Shown piece by piece: positions 1 through 9,021 of a stretch of 64,000 bases of DNA. The notes under the pieces were generated by a model. That model worked only from the letters and a program-made list of their open reading frames with translations. It was not told the origin of the DNA and searched no databases. A program made the translations under genes and the position numbers. Source of the stretch: Gammaproteobacteria bacterium (lineage in GTDB: Bacteria > Pseudomonadota > Gammaproteobacteria > Pseudomonadales > Azotimanducaceae); contig VXNM01000014.1 of the NCBI GenBank assembly GCA_009840545.1, positions 307,197 through 371,196 of the forward strand. Reading direction: 5' to 3'. The stretch's first letter is position 1; every line of letters starts with the position of its first letter.

Positions 1-945
1 GCTAACGCCATGTTGTCTACTTCCTCTGAACTGAATTCCGAATTTGGAAGGGCTGTTGATGCGGTATCAAGCTTGTCGTCAATTCTGGTTGTCACTGGAC
101 TTGGAAAGAGTGGTCTTGTTGGCCAGAAAGCGGCAGCCACGTTCTCGAGTACGGGAACTCGAGCTGCATTTGTTCACCCTGTCGAAGCACTGCATGGAGA
201 TCTTGGCATCGTAGAGAAGGGTGCGGCGATGCTCGCAATTTCGAAGAGCGGAGGCAACGAAGAGACCATAGAATTCGCGCGACAATTCAAGCAAGTGTCA
301 GCAGGGACTGTAATTACACTCACAGAACCCGACTCTCGCCTAGAAAAAATTTCCGATATTGCACTTCATATACCCCACCTTCCGGAAATCGACGAATGGA
401 ACTTGGCACCAACAACGAGCTCAATTACGAGTATGAGTGTGTGCGACGTGCTAGCTATTTGCGTTCAACGAAGGAAGGGACTAACCGCCGAGGACTTTGC
501 GCAATTTCATCCCCACGGCACACTTGGTCGACGTCTATTGCTTCAAGTGCGCGACCTGATGATTACGGGAGATGCTCTACCTCTTCGTTCACTCAGTTCG
601 TCTTCTTCCGAGCTCATATACGAAATTTCATCAAAAGGACTCGGATTGGTCTTGTTGATTGATGAAGCTGGAGACTACTTCGGTCTGTTGACCGACGGCG
701 ACATTAGGCGCTTGATGGAGCGTTCAGAACCAATTGCCGAACTTGACGCTCGCGCCTGCTTTAGTCTTAGTAGGAGGGGCACCGATCTTCCGTCGGTGAC
801 TCATGGTTCGGCTTCGCCCGAAACCAAAGCCATCGAGTGTTTAGAGCAAATGCAACGAGACAGAATCACTTCAATTGTCATTCTCGAGGACAAACGACCG
901 TTAGGACTTGTCCGAATGCAAGACTTGGTTGCCGCCGGACTCTGA
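1..945 (+). CDS. kdsD: D-arabinose 5-phosphate isomerase (5' end cut by window edge)
   Basis: Isomerase that makes D-arabinose 5-phosphate from ribulose 5-phosphate, the first step toward Kdo for lipopolysaccharide; cytoplasmic. An N-terminal SIS domain is visible (GLGKSG, STGT, HPVEALHGDLG, SKSGGNEE, APTTSS), followed by a tandem CBS pair near the C-terminus (LLTDGDIRR, ITSIVILED). The first ATG is at 10, but the frame stays open to base 1. Only about 27 residues precede GLGKSG, where family members usually have around 50, so the true start lies outside the window. The usual SHPGGALGR motif reads FHPHGTLGR. It converges with hspQ 17 bases away. A GutQ-type paralogue cannot be excluded by sequence alone. 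Confidence 0.9.
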   Translation, partial: ANAMLSTSSELNSEFGRAVDAVSSLSSILVVTGLGKSGLVGQKAAATFSSTGTRAAFVHPVEALHGDLGIVEKGAAMLAISKSGGNEETIEFARQFKQVSAGTVITLTEPDSRLEKISDIALHIPHLPEIDEWNLAPTTSSITSMSVCDVLAICVQRRKGLTAEDFAQFHPHGTLGRRLLLQVRDLMITGDALPLRSLSSSSSELIYEISSKGLGLVLLIDEAGDYFGLLTDGDIRRLMERSEPIAELDARACFSLSRRGTDLPSVTHGSASPETKAIECLEQMQRDRITSIVILEDKRPLGLVRMQDLVAAGL

Positions 946-962
946 AATACATGAAGTGTTAG

Positions 963-1274
963 TCAGTTCATGACGCGAACCCTGTATTCCAAGCCGTCGA
1001 ACTGGTCGAAATAAAATCCTAGGTCTGGATGGTTCACCTGCGACTTGTCCTCACTCAGTGAGAGGTTCCTCTCTGCCACGTATGTCGTATGCAACGAATT
1101 GTCGACTAGTACTCCGTACCAGGGGCGATCCTTTGGCGGGCGCGAAATCGCCATTTGCTCGTACCATTCGTCGGTCGACTCAAACTGTTCGTCGCATAGA
1201 TAGATCACCCCACGATAAGAAAATCTACGGTGCGTGACGATCTGACCCGCATGGAATCGCAAGTTTGTCTGCAT
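963..1274 (-). CDS. hspQ: HspQ / YccV-like hemimethylated-DNA-binding family protein
   Basis: A protein of about 103 residues with the HspQ family pattern: FHAGQIVTHRRFSYRGVI near the N-terminus, a central DEWYEQMA, then PWYGVLVD and TYVAERNL. In E. coli HspQ is a heat-shock protein that binds hemimethylated DNA and acts as a specificity factor for Lon protease; that role is inferred here. I chose the ATG at 1274, which starts 10 residues before the first conserved motif and gives the usual family length. An upstream in-frame TTG at 1313 would add 13 unconserved residues. No clear Shine-Dalgarno is seen at either start. It is divergent from the secreted protein at 1319, so the 44 bases between them must hold both promoters. 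Confidence 0.8.
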   Translation of the reverse strand: MQTNLRFHAGQIVTHRRFSYRGVIYLCDEQFESTDEWYEQMAISRPPKDRPWYGVLVDNSLHTTYVAERNLSLSEDKSQVNHPDLGFYFDQFDGLEYRVRVMN

Positions 1275-1318
1275 AGCGTTATTATTGAGTCTAGTCTGGT
1301 TACGGTCGACCAAATTCT

Positions 1319-1909
1319 ATGACGAAGCATCTTGCCTTAACGATTTCCACCTGCCTTGTGGTTCTGATGTCTACTAATGCATGGTCCGAGTCGCCTAAAT
1401 TGACGGGAACGTGGACTCTCGATGAAGAATTGACCAAGGAACTGCAACCTCCCATAAAGAAAAATCGCAGAGCTGGTCAGGGACTTCGAGGTTACATTGG
1501 AGGCGGAGGCATATTGACACCACTACCAGGCGGCGGTTCCTCACCAGCTTCAGGCGCTGCTGGACTGAAGGTACCTCTTATTTTGGATTGCAGCGAGTTG
1601 ACGCTAGAAGCGAGCGAAGACAAGATAACCGTTTCGTGCGTCAACGGCATGGAGCGTGAGTTCAATGTCGGAAAAGTCCATGGTAGAACCACCAAATGGA
1701 AGAAGACGCGTCTCACCGAGTTCTACCGATCGACTTCTCGTTCAGTCAGGCACCTCATCAAACTCGATAGAGAGGGCAACATGATTGCTACCGTGACACT
1801 TCAACCAAAAGGTGGTGTATCTCAGAAGTACGTTCGAGCATTCAACCGGAAACCGGCAATCTCCGAAGAAGCTAGTAAAGACAAGGAACCCACGCCCAAT
1901 TCTTCCTGA
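1319..1909 (+). CDS. Secreted hypothetical protein
   Basis: I do not recognise a family. The N-terminus is a clear Sec signal peptide: a Lys/His n-region, a hydrophobic core (about residues 5-18) and a likely AWS-ES cleavage near residue 23, so the protein is periplasmic or outer-membrane associated. The mature part opens with KLTGTWTLDEELT, a phrase typical of small periplasmic beta-rich proteins. A Gly/Pro-rich loop (GGGGILTPLPGGGSS) follows, then an approximately 100-residue domain with alternating hydrophobic strands. The C-terminal 20 residues are charged and Ser/Pro-rich. It starts at an ATG, stands alone and is divergent from hspQ. Function unknown. Confidence 0.65.
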   Translation: MTKHLALTISTCLVVLMSTNAWSESPKLTGTWTLDEELTKELQPPIKKNRRAGQGLRGYIGGGGILTPLPGGGSSPASGAAGLKVPLILDCSELTLEASEDKITVSCVNGMEREFNVGKVHGRTTKWKKTRLTEFYRSTSRSVRHLIKLDREGNMIATVTLQPKGGVSQKYVRAFNRKPAISEEASKDKEPTPNSS

Positions 1910-2080
1910 AGCGATTGAACGTACAAGGTTTGCACTACTCGTTGCTGCAAGTCTTAGCAGTTCCAAGTCCTAGTTGACTCAATCCATGGTAGTTCGTAAG
2001 CGAATCCATACATTCAACCTGCTTGCACGCAACGTGTTCACACATACAGGGTTTGAAAATCGCTTTGCGTTGTCAATGGC

Positions 2081-3037
2081 GTGAACGAAGTACCGATTAG
2101 CACCAGAGAACTTCCATTCACGGAAACGTATGGAAATTTCGCTAATCGCCGATACAGAGGATTTCGTATGCCGCCGCATGAGTCTGTAAGCGATCCATCC
2201 GAACGACGTTCCATGTATGAACGAAGAAGGATTCGGGTGTTTGACGCTAGGCACGCGCAGCCGCAACCAACACTTTTGCGAAATGGATTCACGCTCATCA
2301 AGTTTAGAAGCGCAGTACACAACCTACTTGATCAAGACGAGGTTACTAACCTCTTCTACTCGGAATGTGCACGGATCGTCCAATCGCTAACGAGCTGCGA
2401 CTCTGTCACCGTTACGCAACACCAGTATCGAAATGGCTACGCTGGTCTTCCTGTCGACCATCCAAAAAGCGCAAGACCCACACCAAACGGTAGTGAAGGC
2501 GTATATGGAGGAATCCACTCAGACGTAACCCCTTATTCGGAACCAAACTGGAAGAACCTAGTTGATGGGTGCCATTTCCAAGTCTTCAATTTGTGGTGTA
2601 GGTCCGTCAAACGTCAAACAATAGAAGTAATGCCTCTCTCGTTGTGCGATCCAGCAAGTGTGGATCCAAAGGACATGATCTGTGCCGATTCTTGGAATCA
2701 AACCATGCATCGGAATCGATTGGTGAGCTATCGTCTCGCATTCAATGAAAACCAACAATGGTTTCACTTCCCGCGCATGCGATCGAATGAGATGCTGGTG
2801 TTCAAGCAATATGATTCGAGGTGTACGCAACCCAATCTGCGTTGTGTGTACCACGGAGCCATTGAGGATCCTCACACTCGCCCCAATGCTCCTTTGCGTG
2901 AGACCATCGAAGTCAGAGTGTTAGCACTTTACGAGAAGGAGAGAGACAAAAAGCAGCGTGTATGCCGATTTCAAAATGAGATACCAAAACATCTGCCAGA
3001 TGGACAGGAGTCGAAGTGGTTGGTCCAATACTCGTAA
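2081..3037 (+). CDS. CmcJ/NvfI family oxidoreductase (putative Fe(II)/2-oxoglutarate oxygenase)
   Basis: The central and C-terminal parts match the family named for cephamycin CmcJ and fungal NvfI: an IHSD motif (HxD iron ligands) around residue 148, then VFNLWCRSVKRQTIEVMPLSLCD, then WFHFPRMRSNEMLVFKQYDS, then YHGAIEDP with the distal His. The ending PLRETIEVRVLALYE is also typical. NvfI is a non-haem iron oxygenase; other members appear in secondary metabolism of fungi and bacteria. The substrate here is unknown. The start is a GTG; the N-terminal DPSERR...IRVFDAR segment belongs to the family, so the long form is preferred. It lies 73 bases before an SMP-30 lactonase on the same strand, which could be a functional pair. 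No biosynthetic cluster surrounds it. Confidence 0.75.
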   Translation: MNEVPISTRELPFTETYGNFANRRYRGFRMPPHESVSDPSERRSMYERRRIRVFDARHAQPQPTLLRNGFTLIKFRSAVHNLLDQDEVTNLFYSECARIVQSLTSCDSVTVTQHQYRNGYAGLPVDHPKSARPTPNGSEGVYGGIHSDVTPYSEPNWKNLVDGCHFQVFNLWCRSVKRQTIEVMPLSLCDPASVDPKDMICADSWNQTMHRNRLVSYRLAFNENQQWFHFPRMRSNEMLVFKQYDSRCTQPNLRCVYHGAIEDPHTRPNAPLRETIEVRVLALYEKERDKKQRVCRFQNEIPKHLPDGQESKWLVQYS

Positions 3038-3110
3038 GAATCGGGTTCCAAAACGGACTCGTGAATTGAGGATTTGCCATCAGACAGGCACCTGAGAAGG
3101 AGAATTGAAC

Positions 3111-4088
3111 ATGGCCAATAGATTTGGTTTTCCGCGCGAGTGGAGCGCACCTACTCGCTATCCCGATCCGGCGGTGGAAGTTGTAGACCGTAGATTTCGA
3201 GAGTACATCCTGGGCAGTTCGTCTTTGGATCGTCTCTATACGGGTGCTCGGTGGGCTGAAGGCCCCGTTTGGTTCGGTGACGGCAGATACTTCTTGTGTA
3301 GCGACATTCCAAATGATCGCATCCTGCGGTGGGACGAGGTAACTGAAGAAACTACAGTCTGGCGCAAACCATCTAACAATTCCAACGGACATACACGTGA
3401 TCGCCAGGGAAGATTGGTTTCTTGCGAGCATGGTTCGCGGCGTGTGACTAGAACGGAGCACGACGGAACCATTACAACGATAATGGACTCTTTCGAGGGA
3501 AAGCGGCTAAACGCACCGAACGACATTGTCGTTCATCCTGATGGAGCAATTTGGTTCACCGATCCTGGATATGGAATCCACTGGAACTACGAAGGAAACA
3601 AAGCTCCGTTTGAGCTCCCCACGAGAGTTTATAGGGTGGATCCTCAGACTGGCGACCCAACTGTCGTCAATGAGTCACTCGAAAAACCGAACGGTTTGTG
3701 TTTCTCTCCCGATTATTCCGTCTTGTACATTGTGGATACTGGAGCTTCACATAAACCCGGACATCCTCGAGAGATTCACGCGTTTGATGTTGTTGACGGA
3801 ACTTCCTTGACCAATCAACGGACTTTTTGTGACATGGGCAATACAAGCACCGACGGGATCCGATGTGACACCGACGGAAACGTTTGGGCGAGCGCAGGCT
3901 GGGGCGATCCGAACGAAGATGGAGTCCATGTATTCGCACCCGATGGTACTTTGATTGGAAAAATCCACTTGCCAGAGGGGGCAGCCAATCTATGCTTCGG
4001 AGGGGTGAAACGGACGCGACTGTTCATCACTGCTTCACACTCCATATATTCAATATATGTAGAAGCCCAAGGCTGTCCGTACGTCTAG
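3111..4088 (+). CDS. SMP-30/gluconolactonase/LRE family protein
   Basis: A beta-propeller lactonase of the SMP-30 family. Diagnostic pieces are ARWAEGPVWF (metal-ligand Glu), SDIPNDRILRW, SNGHTRDRQGRLVSCEHGSR, NAPNDIVVHPDGAIWFTDPGYG, KPNGLCFSPD and TDGIRCDTDGNVWASA. Such enzymes hydrolyse sugar or other lactones with one divalent metal, and the conserved Glu, Asn and Asp residues are all present. I chose the ATG at 3111 because AAGGAG lies 8 bases upstream; a TTG two codons earlier is possible. The length of 325 residues is normal. Its TAG stop overlaps the stop of the convergent DUF3108 gene within a shared CTAG. The substrate is not predictable. Confidence 0.88.
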   Translation: MANRFGFPREWSAPTRYPDPAVEVVDRRFREYILGSSSLDRLYTGARWAEGPVWFGDGRYFLCSDIPNDRILRWDEVTEETTVWRKPSNNSNGHTRDRQGRLVSCEHGSRRVTRTEHDGTITTIMDSFEGKRLNAPNDIVVHPDGAIWFTDPGYGIHWNYEGNKAPFELPTRVYRVDPQTGDPTVVNESLEKPNGLCFSPDYSVLYIVDTGASHKPGHPREIHAFDVVDGTSLTNQRTFCDMGNTSTDGIRCDTDGNVWASAGWGDPNEDGVHVFAPDGTLIGKIHLPEGAANLCFGGVKRTRLFITASHSIYSIYVEAQGCPYV

Positions 4089-4882
4089 GAACTCTCGTCG
4101 GCAGATTCCGAGCTGTCTTCGGTCTTAGCGGCTACTGTGCGAAGCTTGAAGACTCCATCAGGGATTACAGGAATCCGAAAAGCTAGTCGCACAGGAACTT
4201 TGCGACCGTGAATTTCGGCTAGCCAAATATCAACCTTTCTAACTTCATCCTCATCGTAAATGAACTTATAGCGACACATTTCGGCACTACCTGAAAAGTA
4301 GTCTTTGCCTTGGCGAAGCTTTTGATCGGGCTTCTGTTTCCACAGCTTGATGACAAAAGGATCTTCTCCATCGTGCACAAGCATTTCGTCTCTACATTCA
4401 GAATTTGCAAAGATCGCCGACATCATGTCGATTCCCGTCGGTTTCTCCCTCTGAACTCTGGGCTTCCCCGTCTCCGAAATTACTACCGTCGAGTCGTAGA
4501 TGATGATTGTCTTTCTTTCCTCTTTCTCGCCCTTCTCATCACGTTCCATCAACAAATACGCGGTAGTTATGGGATTGCCCCCTTCAAATACGCCTTTTGC
4601 TGCAAATTCTCCTTTCCAATCAAGCAGTCTCGCGATGGGCCCCGCACCTGCGATCTGGCCATCAAGTTCATACGACTGGTCCTTGATGACCAAGTGAGCT
4701 TCAAGAATTCCAACCTTAATGGGACCCACCCGCCCATCGTAAATCAATGAGAATTCGTTGCTCTCGCTCCCTTTAGTTTCGGTGTCGACCTGAGACGACA
4801 GGGAACTCATGGCAACCATAGCCAATGCGATCGCAACGAAGGCTCGTAGTTCGTTTGAACCAAGTACGACTAGTCTTTCCAC
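4085..4882 (-). CDS. DUF3108 domain-containing exported protein
   Basis: An exported protein of about 265 residues: hydrophobic N-terminal segment (about residues 14-30, LRAFVAIALAMVAMSSLSSQ), then a DUF3108-type beta-rich domain opening with FSLIYDGRVGPIKVGILEAHL and including YELDGQIAGAGPIARLLDWKG. DUF3108 proteins are periplasmic and of unknown function. The C-terminus is a Ser/Asp/Glu tail. The start codon is GTG and overlaps the end of the upstream deacetylase gene by 13 bases, so the two are translationally linked. Position as third gene of a glycosyltransferase-deacetylase operon suggests a link to envelope polysaccharide, but this is inference only. Confidence 0.7.
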   Translation of the reverse strand: MERLVVLGSNELRAFVAIALAMVAMSSLSSQVDTETKGSESNEFSLIYDGRVGPIKVGILEAHLVIKDQSYELDGQIAGAGPIARLLDWKGEFAAKGVFEGGNPITTAYLLMERDEKGEKEERKTIIIYDSTVVISETGKPRVQREKPTGIDMMSAIFANSECRDEMLVHDGEDPFVIKLWKQKPDQKLRQGKDYFSGSAEMCRYKFIYDEDEVRKVDIWLAEIHGRKVPVRLAFRIPVIPDGVFKLRTVAAKTEDSSESADESS

Positions 4883-5682
4883 TTACATTTCCCGGTTCTC
4901 ATGCGTAGCTTGAAACTCAACAATCCGTCGTGTCCACCAACTTTGACTCGACGCAGCGCCAGCCGTTCTCTTGCGAAGTCTCGAGAAATTCCCTGTTCTG
5001 TCGTTACAGCCGTGCGATAGCCGGCTCGATCAACAGTTTCAATGTCCTCTTGACCGAAGATCCCGAATGGGTAGGCAAACGAATCAACCGTAGTGCCAAA
5101 GCAATCTTCTAGATCTGACTTGCTCTCGAGAATCTCGGTTGCCCGTTCGGCGGGGCTCGCATTTCTCAGGTTGGCATGGGTTATGGTGTGGGCTCCCAAT
5201 TCCCAACGACCGGAACTCAACATTTGACTAATGTCCGCGTCGAGGAGCTTTGGTTCGCTCATTAATTCACCGTCGGAATGATGCATCTTTTTGGACTTAG
5301 ACCAATCTCGATCGTGTCTGTCTACAACAAGATACAAAGTGGCTTTAGCCTCGTACTTTTCCAGGATAGGATCCGCAATTAGCAAATTGTCCCTATAGCC
5401 ATCGTCAAACGTGAGTGCAACACACTTTCGCAAACTAGAACTGTCAATCTCCGACATAAGCAAGAACTCCCACCCATCTTCACACAACCACCGAATCTGT
5501 CTCTCGAATTCGGCCGGATCCACCCGAAGCTTGTTGAACCTAGCTTTTGGCTTCTGTCGACTAATCATGTGATACATCAGTATTCGGGGTATGGAGTAAT
5601 TTACGGTCGGCCGCCACCAGGCATATTGAAAAGAGACAACTAGCGCTGCCACTGCCGCACCACCCACCAAGATCCAATTCAC
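4870..5682 (-). CDS. Membrane-anchored polysaccharide deacetylase (NodB homology domain)
   Basis: A NodB-type carbohydrate esterase. After one N-terminal transmembrane segment (WILVGGAAVAALVVSFQYAW), the catalytic domain shows ILMYHM, the motif-1 TFDDGYRDN (catalytic and metal Asp), the motif-2 HTITHANL (metal His pair) and AYPFG. It probably removes N-acetyl groups from a polysaccharide outside the membrane. I chose GTG at 5682, which overlaps the TGA of the upstream glycosyltransferase as GTGA and begins right at the membrane anchor; the open frame extends to 5772 but would run into that gene. Length is 270 residues. It is the second gene of a three-gene operon. Confidence 0.87.
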   Translation of the reverse strand: MNWILVGGAAVAALVVSFQYAWWRPTVNYSIPRILMYHMISRQKPKARFNKLRVDPAEFERQIRWLCEDGWEFLLMSEIDSSSLRKCVALTFDDGYRDNLLIADPILEKYEAKATLYLVVDRHDRDWSKSKKMHHSDGELMSEPKLLDADISQMLSSGRWELGAHTITHANLRNASPAERATEILESKSDLEDCFGTTVDSFAYPFGIFGQEDIETVDRAGYRTAVTTEQGISRDFARERLALRRVKVGGHDGLLSFKLRMRTGKCKWKD

Positions 5683-6782
5683 GATGTCAACTCTTCGTAC
5701 ATTGCAATTGTGCGAGCACACATCTTCTCTAATGTCATTCCGTGCGGTTTTATCGATTGGGACGACTGGCACATATCTACAATTCGTCCAGACGCAGCAG
5801 GAATGTCACCAAGCTTGACAGCTCCAACGGGAAAAACCTGTTTCAAGATCTCGCCCACTCCTCCATGATCGAAAGCAACAACCGGGGTACCAAGAGACAA
5901 AGCTTCCAAAACGGTGCGTCCAAACGATTCGGGTTTCGTCGACAGAGATAAAACGCACGAACTGACAGAGAAAATCTCTCGAACATCGGATCGCTGGCCG
6001 GTGAACCAAACGCGGTTCTCGAGATGTACAGACCGCGACACGCGTTCACGAAGTGCCCGTGCATATTGTCGATGACGCGAATCCTCTGAACCCACAATCA
6101 GTCCTCTACATGGAAATCCTGTCGAATTGAGCTTCTCCAGCACCGACAAGAACTCTTGCTGCCCTTTGAGTCGCGTTACACGTCCAGCCAGTGTGAGAAC
6201 AGGAACTGCATCAGGATTGAATTCCCGCATGCATTGACTCCATGACCGCATCCATTCATCGGAAGGTCGAAAGTTCATGTAGTACTGGGATGGATCGATA
6301 CCGCGGTAGATCACACGTACTCTTGACTGGTCCACTCTGGGGTAGTTTTGAAGCAAGTATTCTCGAGCTGTATTCGAGACAGCTTCGATTCGCTCGCCTC
6401 GTCCTATCACTGCGCTGTATCGTGAGACCGAATGGAGTCCATGAACGCTTGTAACAAATCGGGGACGGCTTTGACCCACTCTACCTAAAGCTATCAATGT
6501 CAACCAAGCAGGTAAACGAGATCGACAGTGAACAATGTCCACTTTCTCTTGCCTGAGAAATGCTGCAATCTGACCAATGCCCTGAAGGGACCTAGGAGTT
6601 TTTCGGGCTACTGCCATCGGTTCATGTCGAACACCCAATCGTTCAAGTTCTCCAACCATAGCACCGCCTTCGGAAATCACGATGGGTTCGTGGTTGCTTC
6701 TTGATAAAGCTGAGGCAACCTCCACGGTGCCACGCTCTACGCCTCCGCTCTCCATGCGAGGCACAATCTGAACGACTTTCAC
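5679..6782 (-). CDS. GT4-family glycosyltransferase
   Basis: A GT-B fold glycosyltransferase of family 4 type, 367 residues. The N-terminal half opens with VVQIVPRMESGGVERGTVE, the pattern of nucleotide-sugar transferases acting on lipid-linked or surface glycans. The C-terminal half has the donor-site signature KPESFGRTVLEALSLGTPVVAFDHGGVGEIL (EX7E motif). It is cytoplasmic or membrane peripheral. The start is GTG with no clear Shine-Dalgarno. It overlaps the polysaccharide deacetylase gene by 4 bases, so transfer and deacetylation of the same glycan is a reasonable inference. Sugar donor and acceptor are unknown. Confidence 0.88.
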   Translation of the reverse strand: MKVVQIVPRMESGGVERGTVEVASALSRSNHEPIVISEGGAMVGELERLGVRHEPMAVARKTPRSLQGIGQIAAFLRQEKVDIVHCRSRLPAWLTLIALGRVGQSRPRFVTSVHGLHSVSRYSAVIGRGERIEAVSNTAREYLLQNYPRVDQSRVRVIYRGIDPSQYYMNFRPSDEWMRSWSQCMREFNPDAVPVLTLAGRVTRLKGQQEFLSVLEKLNSTGFPCRGLIVGSEDSRHRQYARALRERVSRSVHLENRVWFTGQRSDVREIFSVSSCVLSLSTKPESFGRTVLEALSLGTPVVAFDHGGVGEILKQVFPVGAVKLGDIPAASGRIVDMCQSSQSIKPHGMTLEKMCARTIAMYEELTS

Positions 6783-6818
6783 ACGTGACTACACAACAAA
6801 ACCAACTTTGTTGTCTTC

Positions 6819-7427
6819 CTACTGTCCGTAACTCGATGACGACACTAGAAACTCCAGCTCTCCTTCGGTCGAGTCTCTTTCCAAAACGCGGTTTCTATGA
6901 GGAAAACGTCCGAACCTACTAATAATGTCCCTATGGTCTTCGAAGTACTTTAGGCTGTTCTCAACATAGTCGTTCCACCCCGGATCGCATTCTTCAAGAA
7001 GGTGTTTCGTCAACGAGACACCCAATTCTTGATCCTCAATAAATTCGCTATGTTGAAAGGGGTGGTACAAGAACAAACGACCGGGCACGGATAGTTCGTG
7101 ATCGAACTTCAGGCTGACCGAGCGTACTGCTACGGCTCGAGCCATGAGATCCTGAGAGAACGCAAGAGCGGTCCGACGATGAATTTGACGCGAGAATTGA
7201 TCAAGTACGATCACCAATGCCAGTGCGCCATCAGCAGATTCAGCCCAAGAAGACAGAGCATCGGAACATGCTCTCTCAAAGATCTCACCAAATTTCTCGA
7301 CTACTTCTTGATCGTTTTCGGGAGTTCCTCCATACCACAGATCGGACATTTCTTCGCACTTGGACGGACTCTCATGGCTATCTCCTAGCCAATAGTCAAG
7401 CACGAGACCAATCCCGGAATCATCCAT
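6819..7427 (-). CDS. DUF924 family protein
   Basis: The 202-residue protein has the DUF924 pattern: VLDYWLGD at the start, DLWYGGTPENDQEV, then ALALVIVLDQFSRQIHR, FLYHPFQHSE and a C-terminal GRFPHRNRVLERDSTEGELEFL. The fold is an all-helical TPR-like bundle; no biochemical role is established. The ATG start is unambiguous. It lies 36 bases upstream of the glycosyltransferase on the same strand and may share its transcript, but I see no functional connection. Confidence 0.85.
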   Translation of the reverse strand: MDDSGIGLVLDYWLGDSHESPSKCEEMSDLWYGGTPENDQEVVEKFGEIFERACSDALSSWAESADGALALVIVLDQFSRQIHRRTALAFSQDLMARAVAVRSVSLKFDHELSVPGRLFLYHPFQHSEFIEDQELGVSLTKHLLEECDPGWNDYVENSLKYFEDHRDIISRFGRFPHRNRVLERDSTEGELEFLVSSSSYGQ

Positions 7428-7679
7428 GAAGCTGTCGGCTAACCCTCAGGCACTACTAAACAAGTCTCAGATTAGTTCACGAGTAGGCCACCGATTCTCT
7501 CGGAACAAGACCAAGACTTTCAGATTATTGTATTTTTGAACGATCCAGTTACGTCACTCCACGAGTTCAATGAGCTGTATGCATTGTTGTATAGCCGACA
7601 TGAGGCTCTTGCTCATCGCAACTTTGTGAGGAAGTATTATTGGATTTCTTGAGAGACAGCGAGGGAATGTTAGGTAATT

Positions 7680-8897
7680 GTGGACACGAACAACGTATGG
7701 CGGCAGGAAACGCCCGGTATAGACGGGTGGGAACGCACAGCTCGACCCGATGACCCGAACAAATTCTTCATGGTGTCCACCGATGGCCACGTACAAGAAC
7801 CAGCCGATTTGTGGCACCGTCGTATTGACAAGAAGTTTCGCGAGCGACTGCCTGGTGTAGTTGTTGGATCAGACGGCAAGAAGTACCAGAAAACAGAGGG
7901 ATTTCGTCCGTTGAGAATTCGAAACATCGAATTCAAAGGAGAGGACGCCTTACGTAACGGATCGGGATCAACTCCTGAGCAGCGTCTCAAAGACCTCACA
8001 AGAGACGGCGTTGATGCCGAAATTCTCTTTCCCAACAAGGGACTGGCGATGTGGGCGACTCAGGATTCTCACTTTAGTCAAGCCATGTGTCGTGTCTGGA
8101 ACGATTGGGCCTGGGAGATGTTTGGAGACTTCAATGATCGCCTTTGTCCGATGGCGTGCATCGCTTCATTAGACATTGAAGGAAGCATCCGAGAGATAGA
8201 ACGCTGCGCTCAGCTTGGCTTTCGTGGAATATCCCTGCCTTGCAAACCAGTTTGGGGAGCTCCGGATCACGAAGCGTTGAACTACAACTTGCCGGAATTT
8301 GATCCCCTGTGGGCCGCGATCCAGGAAACGGATCTGCCAATGACCTTCCATGTTTCAACTGGTCGAGATCCTAGAACCTCGCGCGGAAATGGCGGCGCAG
8401 TAATCAATTACGCAGTGCACTCGTTAGCCCCCACAATGGAGCCAATCGCAAATCTATGCTCTTCCGGAGTCTTGGATCGCTTTCCAAAGCTCCGATTTGG
8501 CAGTGTCGAAGCTGGAATCGGGTGGGTACCGTGGACTCTTTGGGCACTTGACGAAGCGTACAAGAAACATCACATGTTTGTGAGACCAAGGTTGGAACGA
8601 ATGCCAAGCGACTATTTTCGATCTAACGGATTCGCAACCTTTCAGGAAGACAAACCAGGACTGGATTTGGCACGTGAGCACAACCTTGTGGACAACTTTA
8701 TGTGGGCAAACGACTACCCACACCACGAAGGAACGTGGCCTCACTCGGCTCCTGCGATTGAGCGAACGATGACTCAGCTATCTGACGAGGAACGTGCAAA
8801 AATTTTGGGGTTGAATGCCGCAAAATTATTCAAGATTCCCATACCTGAACGCTATCAGGTTCAAGAAGATGTCAGTCGTCTCCATTCTTTTGCCTAA
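7680..8897 (+). CDS. Amidohydrolase family 2 metal-dependent hydrolase
   Basis: A TIM-barrel hydrolase or decarboxylase of the Amidohydro_2 family, 405 residues. Visible features are STDGHVQEPADLW (N-terminal metal-binding region), LFPNKGLAMW, NDWAWEMFGDFNDRLCPMA, MTFHVSTG (metal His), VLDRFPKLRFGSVEAGIGWVPW and the catalytic Asp in NDYPHHEGTWP. Homologues act on aromatic or other ring compounds in catabolic clusters. The GTG start at 7680 is the only reasonable one before the first motif. It is followed on the same strand by an MFS exporter and an acyl-CoA synthetase, hinting at a degradation pathway; the substrate is unknown. Confidence 0.85.
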   Translation: MDTNNVWRQETPGIDGWERTARPDDPNKFFMVSTDGHVQEPADLWHRRIDKKFRERLPGVVVGSDGKKYQKTEGFRPLRIRNIEFKGEDALRNGSGSTPEQRLKDLTRDGVDAEILFPNKGLAMWATQDSHFSQAMCRVWNDWAWEMFGDFNDRLCPMACIASLDIEGSIREIERCAQLGFRGISLPCKPVWGAPDHEALNYNLPEFDPLWAAIQETDLPMTFHVSTGRDPRTSRGNGGAVINYAVHSLAPTMEPIANLCSSGVLDRFPKLRFGSVEAGIGWVPWTLWALDEAYKKHHMFVRPRLERMPSDYFRSNGFATFQEDKPGLDLAREHNLVDNFMWANDYPHHEGTWPHSAPAIERTMTQLSDEERAKILGLNAAKLFKIPIPERYQVQEDVSRLHSFA

Positions 8898-9021
8898 CGG
8901 GACGAGTTCTAGAAAACCAGTCGTTGGTGTTCATTAACAAGTAGGATTCGAGACCACACGACACTTTTCGCTATCATTTGCCGCTTCCATACGGGCTCTT
9001 ACGCTCAAATCGGCGCATTTC

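Noticed and set aside
1979-2322. Minus-strand frames opposite the start of the CmcJ/NvfI gene
   Set aside because: They overlap the real gene and show no recognisable pattern.
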